From Opitutaceae bacterium (GTDB lineage: Bacteria > Verrucomicrobiota > Verrucomicrobiia > Opitutales > Opitutaceae), in the NCBI GenBank assembly GCA_019634615.1, contig JAHCAZ010000015.1, positions 33,860 through 97,859 of the forward strand: a stretch of 64,000 bases of DNA. Direction: 5' to 3'. Both the position numbers and the translations under genes were made by a program. How positions within the stretch are numbered: the stretch's first letter is position 1; the number at the start of each line of letters is the position of its first letter. Below, one piece after another: positions 50,399 through 59,348 of this stretch. The notes beneath the pieces were generated by a model. It was not told where the DNA came from. It saw only the letters and a program-made list of their open reading frames with translations, and made no database searches.

Positions 50399-51469
50399 AT
50401 GAACTCCAAGCAACGCGTCCGCACCACCTTCGCCCGCTGCATCCCCGACCGCGTGCCGATCAATTACCTCGGCAATGCCGGCATCGATGCGCGGCTCAAG
50501 GCGCATTTCGGCCTCGCCGCCGACGATCACGAGGGCCTGCTCCGCGCGCTGCGCGTGGACATCCGCGCCGTGCACCCGCCGTACCGCGGACCGAAGCTGC
50601 ATCCCGACATCCCGGAGCGCGGCATCCTCACCGACGAGTGGGGCATCCGCCGCACGTGGGTCGCGCACGCCTCGGGTGGTTACTGGGATTACTGCGATTT
50701 CCCGCTGCGCGACGCGACCGAGGCAGAGGTGGCGGCGTGGCCGCTGCCGTCGCCGGATGACTACGACTACAGCGGCGTGCGCGCTGAGTGCGAACGGCAC
50801 CGCGAGTTCGGCGTCTATACCGGCCATGCCGGCGTGCCCGACGTGATCAACATGTGCGGGATGCTGCGGACGATGGAGCAGATCCTCGTCGACCTCATCA
50901 GCGACGAGCCGGCCGGCCTGCTGCTGATCAAGCGCAAGCTGGACATCCAGTTCGAGATCCTGCGCCGCACCTTCGAGGCGGCGCGGGGCGGCATCGACTT
51001 CCTGTGGCTCGGCGAGGATCTCGGCACGCAGATCGGGCCGACGTTGAGCCTCGACCTTTACCGCCGGCAATTGCGCCCGCTGCACCAGCGGTTCGTCGAT
51101 CTGGGCAAGGCCTACGATGTGCCGGTGATGGTGCACTCCTGCGGTTCGAGCAGCTGGGCCTTCGAGGATTTCATTGCGATGGGCGTGGGCGTGGTGGACA
51201 CGCTCCAGCCCGAGGCGAAGGCCATGGCGCCGGCCTACCTGAAGGCGAAGTTCGGCGGCCGCCTGGCGTTCCACGGCTGCATAAGCACGGCCGGCCCGGT
51301 GGCCTACGGCACGGCGGCGGAGACGGCCGAGTACTGCCGGCGCACGCTCGAGATCATGATGCCCGGCGGCGGCTACTGCTTCGCCCCGACGCACATGCTG
51401 CAGGACAATTCGCCGACGGAGAACGTGCTGGCGATGTACGAGACGGCGTGGAAGTACGGGGGGTATTAG
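50399..51469 (+). CDS. Uro-D-family methyltransferase-like protein
   Basis: 356 residues of the uroporphyrinogen decarboxylase fold (URO-D/MtaA/CmuA superfamily). Landmarks include RTTFARCIPDRVPI at the start, an internal LWLGEDLGTQIGPTLS and VMVHSCGSSSWAFEDFI. The HxC pair (HSCG) is a metal-ligand motif of the cobalamin:thiol methyltransferase branch, and the Arg residues of true HemE near the N-terminus are lacking. It is therefore unlikely to be a haem enzyme. In sugar-use clusters such solitary proteins occur next to transporters, but the reaction is unknown. Confidence 0.85.
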   Translation: MNSKQRVRTTFARCIPDRVPINYLGNAGIDARLKAHFGLAADDHEGLLRALRVDIRAVHPPYRGPKLHPDIPERGILTDEWGIRRTWVAHASGGYWDYCDFPLRDATEAEVAAWPLPSPDDYDYSGVRAECERHREFGVYTGHAGVPDVINMCGMLRTMEQILVDLISDEPAGLLLIKRKLDIQFEILRRTFEAARGGIDFLWLGEDLGTQIGPTLSLDLYRRQLRPLHQRFVDLGKAYDVPVMVHSCGSSSWAFEDFIAMGVGVVDTLQPEAKAMAPAYLKAKFGGRLAFHGCISTAGPVAYGTAAETAEYCRRTLEIMMPGGGYCFAPTHMLQDNSPTENVLAMYETAWKYGGY

Positions 51470-51478
51470 CCCCCAAAA

Positions 51479-51570
51479 ATCGTTCTCTTTCTTGTAATCG
51501 TTCTCGTTCTCGAGATCGACCGCAGGCGCACGGCTTCGAGAACGAGAACGATTACGAGAACGAGTACGAT
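51479..51570. repeat. hexamer-built hairpin repeat, copy 3
   Basis: Arms 51479-51513 and 51536-51570 pair at 32 of 35 positions around a 22-base loop. It begins 10 bases after the Uro-D stop and ends 5 bases before the end of the convergent sugar transferase gene, so it could serve as a two-way terminator. Confidence 0.9.
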
Positions 51571-51574
51571 TTCA

Positions 51575-52960
51575 TCACCGTCCCCCGCGCCCGAACAGCG
51601 CCACGGGCACCGTCGCCAGCAGGATCTTCACGTCGAGCCACAGCGACCATTGGTCGATGTACTCGAGGTCGAGGCGCACCCAGTCCTCGAAGCTGGCGAT
51701 GTCGTTGCGGCCGCGGATCTGCCAGAGGCAGGTGAGGCCGGGCTTCACGCTCAGGCGGCGGCGGTGGGCGGTGGCGGTGAAGCGGTGGACCTCCTCGACC
51801 GGCAGCGGGCGCGGGCCGACGAGGCTCATCTCGCCGCGCAGCACGTTCCAGAGCTGGGGCAGCTCGTCGAGGCTGTGGCGGCGGAGGATGCGGCCCAGGC
51901 CGGTGACGCGGGGGTCGTCGGTCATCTTGAAGACCGGCCCGCTCATCTCGTTTCGGCCCGCGAGGCCGGCCTTGAGCGCGTCGGCGTCGACGCGCATCGT
52001 GCGGAACTTGTAGAGCGTGAACGGCCGGCCGTTCAGCCCGGCGCGCTCCTGCCGGTAGATCAGCGGCCCGCGGGAGGAGAGCCGGACCGCGAGCGCGGTG
52101 GCGAGAAAGAGCGGGGCCAGCAGGACGAGCAGCACCGCCGCGCCGACGTAGTCGAGGACCTGCTTGGCGAGGAGGTGGGCGGGCGGCGCGCTCTGGGCGT
52201 GGTAGTACAGGACCGGCATCCCGGCGAGCTGGTCGACGCTGAGCCGGAAGGGCGAGGCGACGGCGAGGCCGGGGTGGATCACGACCTCGACACCCTCGTC
52301 GTCGCATGCGGCGAGGACGGTCTCGACCGCGGCCTCCTCGAGGCCGTGGAGACTGAGCATGACCACGTTGACGGAGTGCGCGTGCAGCGCGGTGCGCAGG
52401 CGGGCGGCGGCGTCGGGCGCGCGCGGGTCGACCTCGGCGGTCGTGACGAGCAGCTCGCGCTCGGCGGGGGTCAGCCCCTGCTGGAGGCGGGCGATCGCCT
52501 CCGGCGTGCCGGCCCAGAGCGCGCGGCGCCGCATCTCGGCCTCGACCAGGGCGGAGGCGCCGAGCGAGCGGGTGAGCTCGTGGCGCGCGTAGATCAGCAG
52601 CGCGGCGAAGGCGCCGCCGAGGATGATGACGGACCGGGCGAACTGGACGCGCACGATGAACAGGAAGATCACCATCGCCAGCACGGCGTAGGCGCAGCCC
52701 TGCATGATCAGCAGGATCGTGGCGCCGCGGCCGCCCGGGCGGGCCGCATCGTAGAAGCCCTGCTGCCGCAGGAACACCGGCCCGGCGATGCCGGCGAGCA
52801 GGAGCAGCCAGACGTAGTCGCCGAAGCCCTGGAGCTCGGGCAGGTCGAGGAACGGGAAGGACGAGCGCAGGCCGTAGGCGAGGGCGACGGCGAGGGCGCA
52901 GAGCAGGCCGTCGGCGAGCTGCCAGAAGCGGGCGCGGGACTGTTGCGGACGGGTCAGCAC
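51575..52960 (-). CDS. polyprenyl-phosphate sugar-1-phosphate transferase (WcaJ/WbaP type)
   Basis: 461 residues from a GTG start: four TM helices in the first 120 residues, a Rossmann-like CoA-binding-like domain (about 140-250), a fifth helix, and a C-terminal bacterial sugar transferase domain. That domain has [49 protein letters not shown] and [15 protein letters not shown]. It starts exopolysaccharide or O-unit synthesis by putting a hexose-1-phosphate on undecaprenyl phosphate at the inner membrane. GspB-like and ExeA-like genes precede it on the same strand. Confidence 0.94.
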   Translation of the reverse strand: MLTRPQQSRARFWQLADGLLCALAVALAYGLRSSFPFLDLPELQGFGDYVWLLLLAGIAGPVFLRQQGFYDAARPGGRGATILLIMQGCAYAVLAMVIFLFIVRVQFARSVIILGGAFAALLIYARHELTRSLGASALVEAEMRRRALWAGTPEAIARLQQGLTPAERELLVTTAEVDPRAPDAAARLRTALHAHSVNVVMLSLHGLEEAAVETVLAACDDEGVEVVIHPGLAVASPFRLSVDQLAGMPVLYYHAQSAPPAHLLAKQVLDYVGAAVLLVLLAPLFLATALAVRLSSRGPLIYRQERAGLNGRPFTLYKFRTMRVDADALKAGLAGRNEMSGPVFKMTDDPRVTGLGRILRRHSLDELPQLWNVLRGEMSLVGPRPLPVEEVHRFTATAHRRRLSVKPGLTCLWQIRGRNDIASFEDWVRLDLEYIDQWSLWLDVKILLATVPVALFGRGGR

Positions 52961-52979
52961 GGCTCGGGGGTGACGCCGG

Positions 52980-53723
52980 CTAGAGGTTCTTGGCGTAGGT
53001 GACGCCGCGGGCGTCGACGAAGAAGAGGCGGTCGGGCTGCACCTCGACGAGCTTCAGCCCGAAATTCCGCTCGATCACGTCGTTGATGCGGAAGACGCGG
53101 TCGCCGATGAGGACCTTGCTTTCAAGGCCGGAGAAACGCACGCCCAGGATGCGGAGGTTGTCGAGGTAGACGAGCACCTGCTGGTCGGGCGTGACGGCTG
53201 GCGCGATGGCCGCCGGCGGCGGCGTGGCCGGGGCGGAATCGGGTTTCACCGCGGGGGCGATCGCGGGTGCGGTCGGGGCGGCGGTCACCGGGGCGGGCGC
53301 GGGGGTCATGGCGACCGGGGTTTTGTCCGGGACGGTTGCGGGGGGCGGGGCCGTCGCCGCCGGGGCGGGCTTGGCCTCGGCCGGCTTTTCGACCGGGGCG
53401 GGAATCGAGAGCACCACCTGGGGCGCGGCCTCGGCGACCGGCGCCGGCTTGGCCGGGGCTTGGGCGAGGGTGGGGGTCGGGGCGGGCGTGGACGCCGGGG
53501 TGGCCTCGTCGCGGAGGAGGTAAACGGTGGCGACGACGGAGAGCACGATGAGCGCGGCGGCGCCGGCGACGATCACCAGGAGCGTCTGCGTGCCCATCGG
53601 CTTGCCCCGGTGCGCGACCGCGTGGCCGCCGCCGGTCTGGCCCGGCACCGGCGGGGCGTAGCCGGCCTCGTCGGCCTTGCGCTGGCGCTGCGCGCGCTTG
53701 AGGGCTTCGTTGATCAGGCTCAT
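52980..53723 (-). CDS. GspB/ExeB-like secretion accessory protein
   Basis: 247 residues. The N-terminal MSLINEALKRAQRQRKADE is a typical cytoplasmic motif of GspB-like proteins. It is followed by one TM helix (about 50-70), a long Pro/Ala/Thr-rich periplasmic linker, and a C-terminal T2SSB-like domain (ILGVRFSGLESKVLIGDRVF and GLKLVEVQPDRLFFVD). With ExeA it may help assemble the secretin through peptidoglycan in type II secretion or a similar export system. It follows the ExeA-like gene by 7 bases. Confidence 0.82.
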   Translation of the reverse strand: MSLINEALKRAQRQRKADEAGYAPPVPGQTGGGHAVAHRGKPMGTQTLLVIVAGAAALIVLSVVATVYLLRDEATPASTPAPTPTLAQAPAKPAPVAEAAPQVVLSIPAPVEKPAEAKPAPAATAPPPATVPDKTPVAMTPAPAPVTAAPTAPAIAPAVKPDSAPATPPPAAIAPAVTPDQQVLVYLDNLRILGVRFSGLESKVLIGDRVFRINDVIERNFGLKLVEVQPDRLFFVDARGVTYAKNL

Positions 53724-53730
53724 GGGCGCG

Positions 53731-54546
53731 TCACGACGTGAGGTTGGCGGTGTCGCGGATCGCGCGGCGGGCGTCCCAGTAGTTCACCTCGTCCGAGCCG
53801 CGGATGTAGGACGAGAGCATGGCCTTGTCGCAGAGATTGTTCACCACGCGCGGGATGCCCTTGCTGGCGCGGTGGATGGCCTTGAGGGCCCACTTGGTGA
53901 AGGCGGGCCGGCCGGACCCGCCGGCGAGGGTGAGGCGGTGCTGGATGTAGTGCACCATGTCGTGGTGCGAGAGCGGGTAGAGCTCGTAGTGGACGAGGAT
54001 GCGCTGCCGGAGCTGGCGCAGCTCGTCCTGGGCGAGGACCGCCTTGAGCTCGGGCTGGCCCATGAGCACGATCTGCAGGAGCTTCTGCTTGTCGGTCTCG
54101 AGGTTCGACAGGAGGCGGATCTGCTCGAGGACGTGGAAGGAGAGGTTCTGGGCCTCGTCGATGATGAGGACGATGTCGCGGCCGCGCTCGATGCGCTCGA
54201 GGAGCACCTTGTTCATCTGCGCCACGAGGTCGACCTGGCTGCGTGCGAGCTTGGTCTCGCCGAGCTCGGTGAGGATGGCCTTGAGCATCTGCGTCTCGGT
54301 GACGCGCGGGTTGAGTATCAGGGCCGTGTCGAAATGGGCGCTGTCCAGCTCGTTGAGAAAGCGGCGGCACAAGGTTGTCTTGCCGCAGCCGACCTCGCCG
54401 ATGAGGACAATGAAGCCCTTTTTCTCCTGCACGCCGTATTTCAGGTGCTGCAGGGCTTCCTGGTGGGTGGGGCTGAGATACAGGAATTTCGGGTCGGGGG
54501 TGATGTTGAAGGGCATCTCCTTGAACCCGTAAAAGCTCTGATACAT
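53731..54546 (-). CDS. ExeA-like AAA ATPase
   Basis: 271 residues starting MYQSFYGFKEMPFNITPDP, with Walker A GEVGCGKTT, Walker B IVLIIDEAQNL and sensor residues near QIVLMGQPELKAVL. It is the AAA+ part of ExeA-type proteins and also matches ATPases found in exosortase/EPS loci; the peptidoglycan-binding domain of ExeA is absent, so this is the short form. It probably acts with the GspB-like protein made from the next gene. The ATG at 54546 is preferred over an upstream TTG. It is divergent from ftsB. Confidence 0.88.
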   Translation of the reverse strand: MYQSFYGFKEMPFNITPDPKFLYLSPTHQEALQHLKYGVQEKKGFIVLIGEVGCGKTTLCRRFLNELDSAHFDTALILNPRVTETQMLKAILTELGETKLARSQVDLVAQMNKVLLERIERGRDIVLIIDEAQNLSFHVLEQIRLLSNLETDKQKLLQIVLMGQPELKAVLAQDELRQLRQRILVHYELYPLSHHDMVHYIQHRLTLAGGSGRPAFTKWALKAIHRASKGIPRVVNNLCDKAMLSSYIRGSDEVNYWDARRAIRDTANLTS

Positions 54547-54665
54547 GCGTGGGGGCAAATTGGCTTGTCCGTCTCAAAAGGCACGCCAAAAACCATTCCG
54601 GTCTCCGCTCCGCGTCCTGAAAAGATTTGCGCGCAAAATGGGCGCGCCGTTTATCTCAGGCGCCT

Positions 54666-54947
54666 GTGAATCTGCGCCGCGTCATCATCAGCCTCTATCT
54701 CGTGCTCTTCCTGGGCGCCGGGGCGACGTCCGGTTACTTCCTGTGGCAGGCCCGCGAGGAGTACAGCCGGCTGCGCCGGCTCGAGGCCGACACGCGCCGG
54801 CGGCTCGCCGAGGCCGAGGCCCGCCTGCAGGAACAGGAGCGCATCCTCGACCGCCTGCGCAACGACCCGGCATACGTCGAGCGGGTCATCCGGCGCCGCC
54901 TCTATTACGCCAAACCCGACGAATACATCTTCCGCTTCAAAGACTGA
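54666..54947 (+). CDS. ftsB: FtsB/DivIC-type cell division protein
   Basis: 93 residues: one TM helix (about 6-25), then a coiled coil (EEYSRLRRLEADTRRRLAEAE region) and the DivIC-family end DPAYVERVIRRRLYYAKPDEYIFRF. FtsB links FtsL and FtsQ in the divisome. It starts with GTG at 54666; an in-frame TTG lies at 54627. It is upstream of the pyrophosphorylase gene by 10 bases, so the two are probably co-transcribed. Confidence 0.88.
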   Translation: MNLRRVIISLYLVLFLGAGATSGYFLWQAREEYSRLRRLEADTRRRLAEAEARLQEQERILDRLRNDPAYVERVIRRRLYYAKPDEYIFRFKD

Positions 54948-54957
54948 GACCGCCGCC

Positions 54958-56379
54958 ATGTCGACGCTCCCGCTCATCGCCCAGTTCCACCAAGCCGGCC
55001 AAGGCCAGGTCTTCGCCCATTTCGACGCCCTGCCTCCGGCCGGTCGCGAGCGCCTGCTCGCCGAGGCGGCGGAGATCGATCTCGCCGAGGTCGACCGCCT
55101 GACCCGCACGCTGCTGCACGCCGGCACGGCCGCGGCGGATTTCTCCGGGCTCCAGCCCGCGCCGTACGAACGCCTCCCGGAAAACGGCGGATCCGCGGCC
55201 GACTGGGCGGCGGCGAAAGCGGCCGGCGAGGCCGCCCTGCGCGCCGGCCGCGTCGCAGCCTTCACCGTGGCGGGCGGGCAGGGGACGCGCCTCGGCTACG
55301 ACGGCCCCAAGGGCACCTTTGCCGTCACCCCGCTGCGCCGGAAGCCGCTGTTCCAGGTCTTCGCCGAAAAGATCCTCGCCGCCGGCCGGCGCTACGGTCG
55401 CCCGCTGCACTGGTTCATCATGACGAGCCACCAGAACCACGCGGCGACCGAGGCCTTCTTCGCGGAGCACCGCCACTTCGGGCTCGATCCGGCCCGCGTG
55501 CACTTCTTCCGGCAGGGCCGGATGCCGGCCGTGGACTACTCCGGGAAAATCATGCTCGAGGCCCGCGACGCCATCGCGCTCAGCCCCGACGGCCACGGCG
55601 GCTCGCTCCGCGCCCTCGACCGCAGCGGGGCGCTCGACCTGATGGCCCGTGAAGGCATCGACACGCTGAGCTACTTCCAGGTCGACAACCCGCTCGTGCG
55701 CGGCATCGACCCCGCGTTCATCGGCTGGCACCTGCAGCGCGGATCCGAGATGAGCAGCAAGATGGTGCCGAAGGCCTACGCGGCCGAAAAGGTCGGCCAC
55801 TTCTGCCTCCAGGACGGCCGCCTCGTGGTCGCCGAATACTCTGACCTTCCGATGAAAATGCAGGAGGAGACCGACGCCGCCGGGCACCTGCGCTTCATCG
55901 CCGGCAGCATCGCCATCCACATTCTCGACCGCGAGTTCATCCGCCGCGTGGCCCGGGGCGGGGCAGGGGTGGCGCTGCCGTTCCACCGCGCCGACAAGAA
56001 GATCCCGACCATCGACGCCGCCGGCCAGCCCGTGAAGCCCGCCAAGGCCAACGGCGTGAAGTTCGAGATGTTCGTCTTCGATGCGTTGCCCTTCGCCCGC
56101 AACCCCGTGGTGATCGAGACGCGCCGCGCCGACGATTTCTCACCCGTGAAAAACGCCGAGGGTCTCGACTCGCCCGCGACCTGCCGCGCCGACCAGCTGC
56201 GCCAGTTCGCGCGCTGGCTGCGGGCGAACGGCGCGGCGATCCCCGTGGATGCCACCGGGCTCCCGGCCGCCGCGATCGAGGTCAGTCCGCTCTTCGGCTA
56301 CGACGAGGATTCGTTCGCCGAATCCTGGGCGCGCCTCCAGCCGAAACCCGCGATTGCCGACGGTCTCTATCTCGGCTGA
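54958..56379 (+). CDS. UDP-sugar pyrophosphorylase (UAP/UGP family)
   Basis: 473 residues of the eukaryotic-like UDPGP type. The nucleotide motif is VAGGQGTRLGYDGPKG, with FFRQGRMPAVD, YFQVDNPLVR and a sugar-binding region MVPKAYAAEKVGHF. This arrangement is closest to UDP-N-acetylhexosamine pyrophosphorylases (UAP1); a UDP-glucose activity cannot be excluded. It makes a nucleotide sugar for cell wall or surface polymers in the cytoplasm. It is followed after 10 bases by a phosphohexomutase that can supply its sugar-1-phosphate. Confidence 0.9.
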   Translation: MSTLPLIAQFHQAGQGQVFAHFDALPPAGRERLLAEAAEIDLAEVDRLTRTLLHAGTAAADFSGLQPAPYERLPENGGSAADWAAAKAAGEAALRAGRVAAFTVAGGQGTRLGYDGPKGTFAVTPLRRKPLFQVFAEKILAAGRRYGRPLHWFIMTSHQNHAATEAFFAEHRHFGLDPARVHFFRQGRMPAVDYSGKIMLEARDAIALSPDGHGGSLRALDRSGALDLMAREGIDTLSYFQVDNPLVRGIDPAFIGWHLQRGSEMSSKMVPKAYAAEKVGHFCLQDGRLVVAEYSDLPMKMQEETDAAGHLRFIAGSIAIHILDREFIRRVARGGAGVALPFHRADKKIPTIDAAGQPVKPAKANGVKFEMFVFDALPFARNPVVIETRRADDFSPVKNAEGLDSPATCRADQLRQFARWLRANGAAIPVDATGLPAAAIEVSPLFGYDEDSFAESWARLQPKPAIADGLYLG

Positions 56380-56389
56380 TTTCCTTTCC

Positions 56390-58339
56390 ATGACGACTTC
56401 TGCCTCGATCCAACAGGCGACCCATGACGGCAAGCTCCTGCCCGCGGCCGCCGACAACATCGCCACCTTCCTCGCCGCGCCGCTGCCCGCCTGGGCCAGC
56501 GCCAGCATCGCCGAGCTCGTGGACCGCGGCGAGTGGAGCGAGCTCAACGACCGCTTCTACCGCTACCTCGAGTTCGGCACCGGCGGCATGCGCGGCCGCA
56601 CCATCGGCGTCGTCACCACCGCCGCCGAGCAGGGCACGCCCGGCCCGCTCGGCTCGCCCGAGCATGCGGCGATCGGCAGCAACCTGCTCAACGACCTCAC
56701 CCTCCTGCGCGCCGTCATCGGCCTCTTCCGCTACACGCAGAAGCATCTGTGCACCCTCGGCGTGAAGGACGCGCCCCGGCTCGTCATCGCGCATGACGTC
56801 CGCCACTTCTCCCGCCACTTCTGCGAGCTCGCCGCCTCGACCTGGTGCCGCCTCGGCGGCGCGGCCTGGATCTTCGACGGCCCGCGGCCCACGCCGCAGC
56901 TCAGCTATTCCGTCCGCTGGCTCAAGGCCCACGCCGGCGTCGTCATCACGGCGAGCCACAATCCGCCCCACGACAACGGCTTCAAGGCCTACTTCGGCGA
57001 CGGCGCGCAGGTCGTGCCGCCGCACGACCAGGGCATCGTCAACGAGGTCAACGCCGTCCCGCTCGCGGACCTGCCGGCTTATCTCACGACTGATCTTTCG
57101 CGCGTCGTGACGCTCGGTCGCGACGCCGACGACGCGTACCTCGACGTGGCCGCGACCGGCGCGATCGATGCCGCCGTCTTCCGCAAGGCCAAGGTCAAGG
57201 TCACCTTCACCAACATCCACGGCACGGGCGCGGTGCACACGCTGCCGCTCCTCCTCCACGCCGGCGCCGACGTGCACGCGGTCAACGCGCAGCTCGATTT
57301 CGACGCGCGCTTCCCGACCGTGAAGTCGCCCAACCCCGAGAACCGCGAGGCCCTGGCCCTCGCCGTGGCCCAGGCGGAGAAGCAGGGCACCGACCTCGTG
57401 CTCGCCACCGATCCCGATGCCGACCGCATGGCGGCCGCCGTGCGCGGCCGCGACGGCAGGTTCGAGCTGCTCACCGGCAACCAGGTCGGCGCGCTCCTCA
57501 CCGATTACCGCCTCGCCAAGTACAAGGAGCTCGGCCTCATCCCGGCCGGCGGCTCCGACCGTGTCTGCGTCATCAAGACCTTCGTCACCACCCAGCTCCA
57601 GGACGCCATCGCCCGCGTGCACGGCGTGAAGGTCATCAACACCCTCACCGGCTTCAAGTGGATCGCCGCCAAGATGCGCGGCTACGAGGACAAGGTCCGC
57701 GCCGCCATGGGCCCCGGCTACGACTACGACGCCGCCCCGCTCGCCGAGAAGGCGCGGCTCCAGCAGCAGCACGGCTCGTTCTACGTCCTCGGCAACGAGG
57801 AGAGCTACGGCTACCTGCCCAACGACGCGCTCCGCGACAAGGACGGCAACTCCGCTTGCCTCATGTTCGCCGAGCTCTGCGCCGCGGTGAAGGCCCGCGG
57901 CCTCACCGTCCCCGAGTACCTCGACGAGATCTACCTCAAGTGCGGCTACTACCTCGAGGGCGTGATCAACCTCTACTACGAGGGCGCCAGCGGCAACGCG
58001 AAGATCCGCCGCATCCTCGACACCTACCGCGCGACCCCGCCCACGGCGTTTGGCGACGTGGCGGTGACGAAGTTCGAGGACTTCGGCCGCCAGGACATCC
58101 GCGACGCCGACGGCGAGCTCATCCCCAAGCAGGACCTCTACTTCGTCACCCTCGGCAACGGCTACACCTTCGCCGCCCGCGGCAGCGGTACCGAGCCGAA
58201 GATGAAGTTCTATGTGTTCGCCAGCGCCAAGGTCTCCGCCGCCGCCGAGCTTCCGGCGGTCAAGGCGCAGACCCGCGCGACCCTCGACGTCATCGTCCAG
58301 CGCATCGAGGCCGACGCCCGCCGCCGCGCGGAGGGATGA
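56390..58339 (+). CDS. phosphohexomutase (phosphoglucomutase/phosphomannomutase family)
   Basis: 649 residues, the long form (PgcA/Pgm2 type). The four signature loops are present: VVITASHNPPHDNG with the phospho-Ser, ATDPDADRMAAAV (Mg), LGNEESYGYL (sugar) and RGSGTEPKMKFY (phosphate). It converts hexose-6-phosphate and hexose-1-phosphate. The ATG at 56390 is 10 bases after the upstream pyrophosphorylase gene, which suggests joint supply of nucleotide sugars. The length is greater than the 450 of simple PMM/GlmM forms, with extra residues near the N-terminus. Confidence 0.94.
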   Translation: MTTSASIQQATHDGKLLPAAADNIATFLAAPLPAWASASIAELVDRGEWSELNDRFYRYLEFGTGGMRGRTIGVVTTAAEQGTPGPLGSPEHAAIGSNLLNDLTLLRAVIGLFRYTQKHLCTLGVKDAPRLVIAHDVRHFSRHFCELAASTWCRLGGAAWIFDGPRPTPQLSYSVRWLKAHAGVVITASHNPPHDNGFKAYFGDGAQVVPPHDQGIVNEVNAVPLADLPAYLTTDLSRVVTLGRDADDAYLDVAATGAIDAAVFRKAKVKVTFTNIHGTGAVHTLPLLLHAGADVHAVNAQLDFDARFPTVKSPNPENREALALAVAQAEKQGTDLVLATDPDADRMAAAVRGRDGRFELLTGNQVGALLTDYRLAKYKELGLIPAGGSDRVCVIKTFVTTQLQDAIARVHGVKVINTLTGFKWIAAKMRGYEDKVRAAMGPGYDYDAAPLAEKARLQQQHGSFYVLGNEESYGYLPNDALRDKDGNSACLMFAELCAAVKARGLTVPEYLDEIYLKCGYYLEGVINLYYEGASGNAKIRRILDTYRATPPTAFGDVAVTKFEDFGRQDIRDADGELIPKQDLYFVTLGNGYTFAARGSGTEPKMKFYVFASAKVSAAAELPAVKAQTRATLDVIVQRIEADARRRAEG

Positions 58340-58742
58340 ATCATTCTGGGTGGCAGGGGTTTATCGGACCGCTGGGCGCGATCGGGCGCGCGCGGCGCGG
58401 GATCCCCGGCGACTGGCCTGAACAGGCTTGATGCGTTTGGGCGCCTGGAATGAGGTGCGAATGCAGGGGTGGAAAATTGCGATAAGTCATTCTTCTGAAA
58501 AACAATAAATGATCGCTCCCCAAGCGATCCTTTGCCAAGTCTCGCAGGCGTGGGCCGGTCGGCGTTTCCGCTGGTTCGAGCCCACGTCCATCCAGCTAAC
58601 TTTACTTGGTTGCACTTTCCTCCACACCAGGGCGAAAACCCCACGAATGCGCATGGCCCCGACGCGCGGGGTCGCGTCGCGGACTCCTCCCATCGCCGAC
58701 GGTCGGCCGCAGGCCTGGGCCGTTAGGTCCGTCCATTGCGTC
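58340..58742. other. 403-base intergenic region
   Basis: No gene, tRNA or palindrome is seen. It contains a small AT-rich stretch around 58485-58515 (CTGAAAAACAATAAATGATC), likely part of the promoter region of the following pair of genes. An in-frame extension of the next gene up to 58509 exists but has no coding-like composition. Confidence 0.5.
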
Positions 58743-59348
58743 ATGATGCCTTCGTGCCACCGTTTTTGTCGGCTCCTTGTGCTCGCGCTGGCGGCAGTCG
58801 CTCCCGGAGCGGGGTGGGCGGCGCAGGCGGCCAAGGTCGAGGGCGCACCGAGCGTGCAGGGCGTCGTGTATCGGTTCTTCGACAACAGCACCGGGGCCCG
58901 GACGGGCGAGCTGCGCATCGGGAGCGTGGACCTCGAGTACCGTCGGCAGGGGTTCATGCGCGTGGCGTGGCGCCCGCTCGTCGTGCTCCAGAGTGTCGTC
59001 CTCACGGTTGATGGCGACCAGGCGTGGGCGGGGCATGACTCGCAGATCGTCCGCGCCCTCCTGACCCACGGCGGCCGCGAGGACCTGGTCCTGCGCGGCG
59101 TCAAGGTGCGCCTGGCCGGCACGCCGGCGCGCGAACTCTTTGCCGGCACGGCGCGGCTCCTGCCGGACGGCGTGCTCGAGCTCCACGACGCCACGCTGGC
59201 GGCCGACGGCACCACCGAGGCCGGGACCTTCCGCCTCGCCCTCACCGGCGCGCACGCCGGCCAGCTCCGCCTGGTCGGTCGCGCGCACACGCCCGCGTCG
59301 CTTTCCGCCTTTCGCCAGTCCGAACCCATTACCCAACTGCACCCATGA
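58743..59348 (+). CDS. exported protein coupled to the giant repeat protein
   Basis: 201 residues. The ATG at 58743 gives a signal peptide (LLVLALAAVAPGAGWAAQ); earlier in-frame codons would put this in the interior. The mature part is beta-rich with no family that I recognise. Its last four bases overlap the start of the giant secreted protein gene (ATGA), so the two form an operon and may work together at the cell surface. Confidence 0.75.
   Translation: MMPSCHRFCRLLVLALAAVAPGAGWAAQAAKVEGAPSVQGVVYRFFDNSTGARTGELRIGSVDLEYRRQGFMRVAWRPLVVLQSVVLTVDGDQAWAGHDSQIVRALLTHGGREDLVLRGVKVRLAGTPARELFAGTARLLPDGVLELHDATLAADGTTEAGTFRLALTGAHAGQLRLVGRAHTPASLSAFRQSEPITQLHP

Noticed and set aside
50399..51469. 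HemE (uroporphyrinogen decarboxylase for haem synthesis)
   Set aside because: The protein shares the fold but has the HxC motif of the methyltransferase branch, lacks the N-terminal HemE Arg pattern, and lies among sugar transport genes.
50194..51570. CRISPR-like array from the repeated CGAGAA units
   Set aside because: The units are 6 bp, contiguous and arranged as inverted arms; there are no regular spacers and no cas genes.
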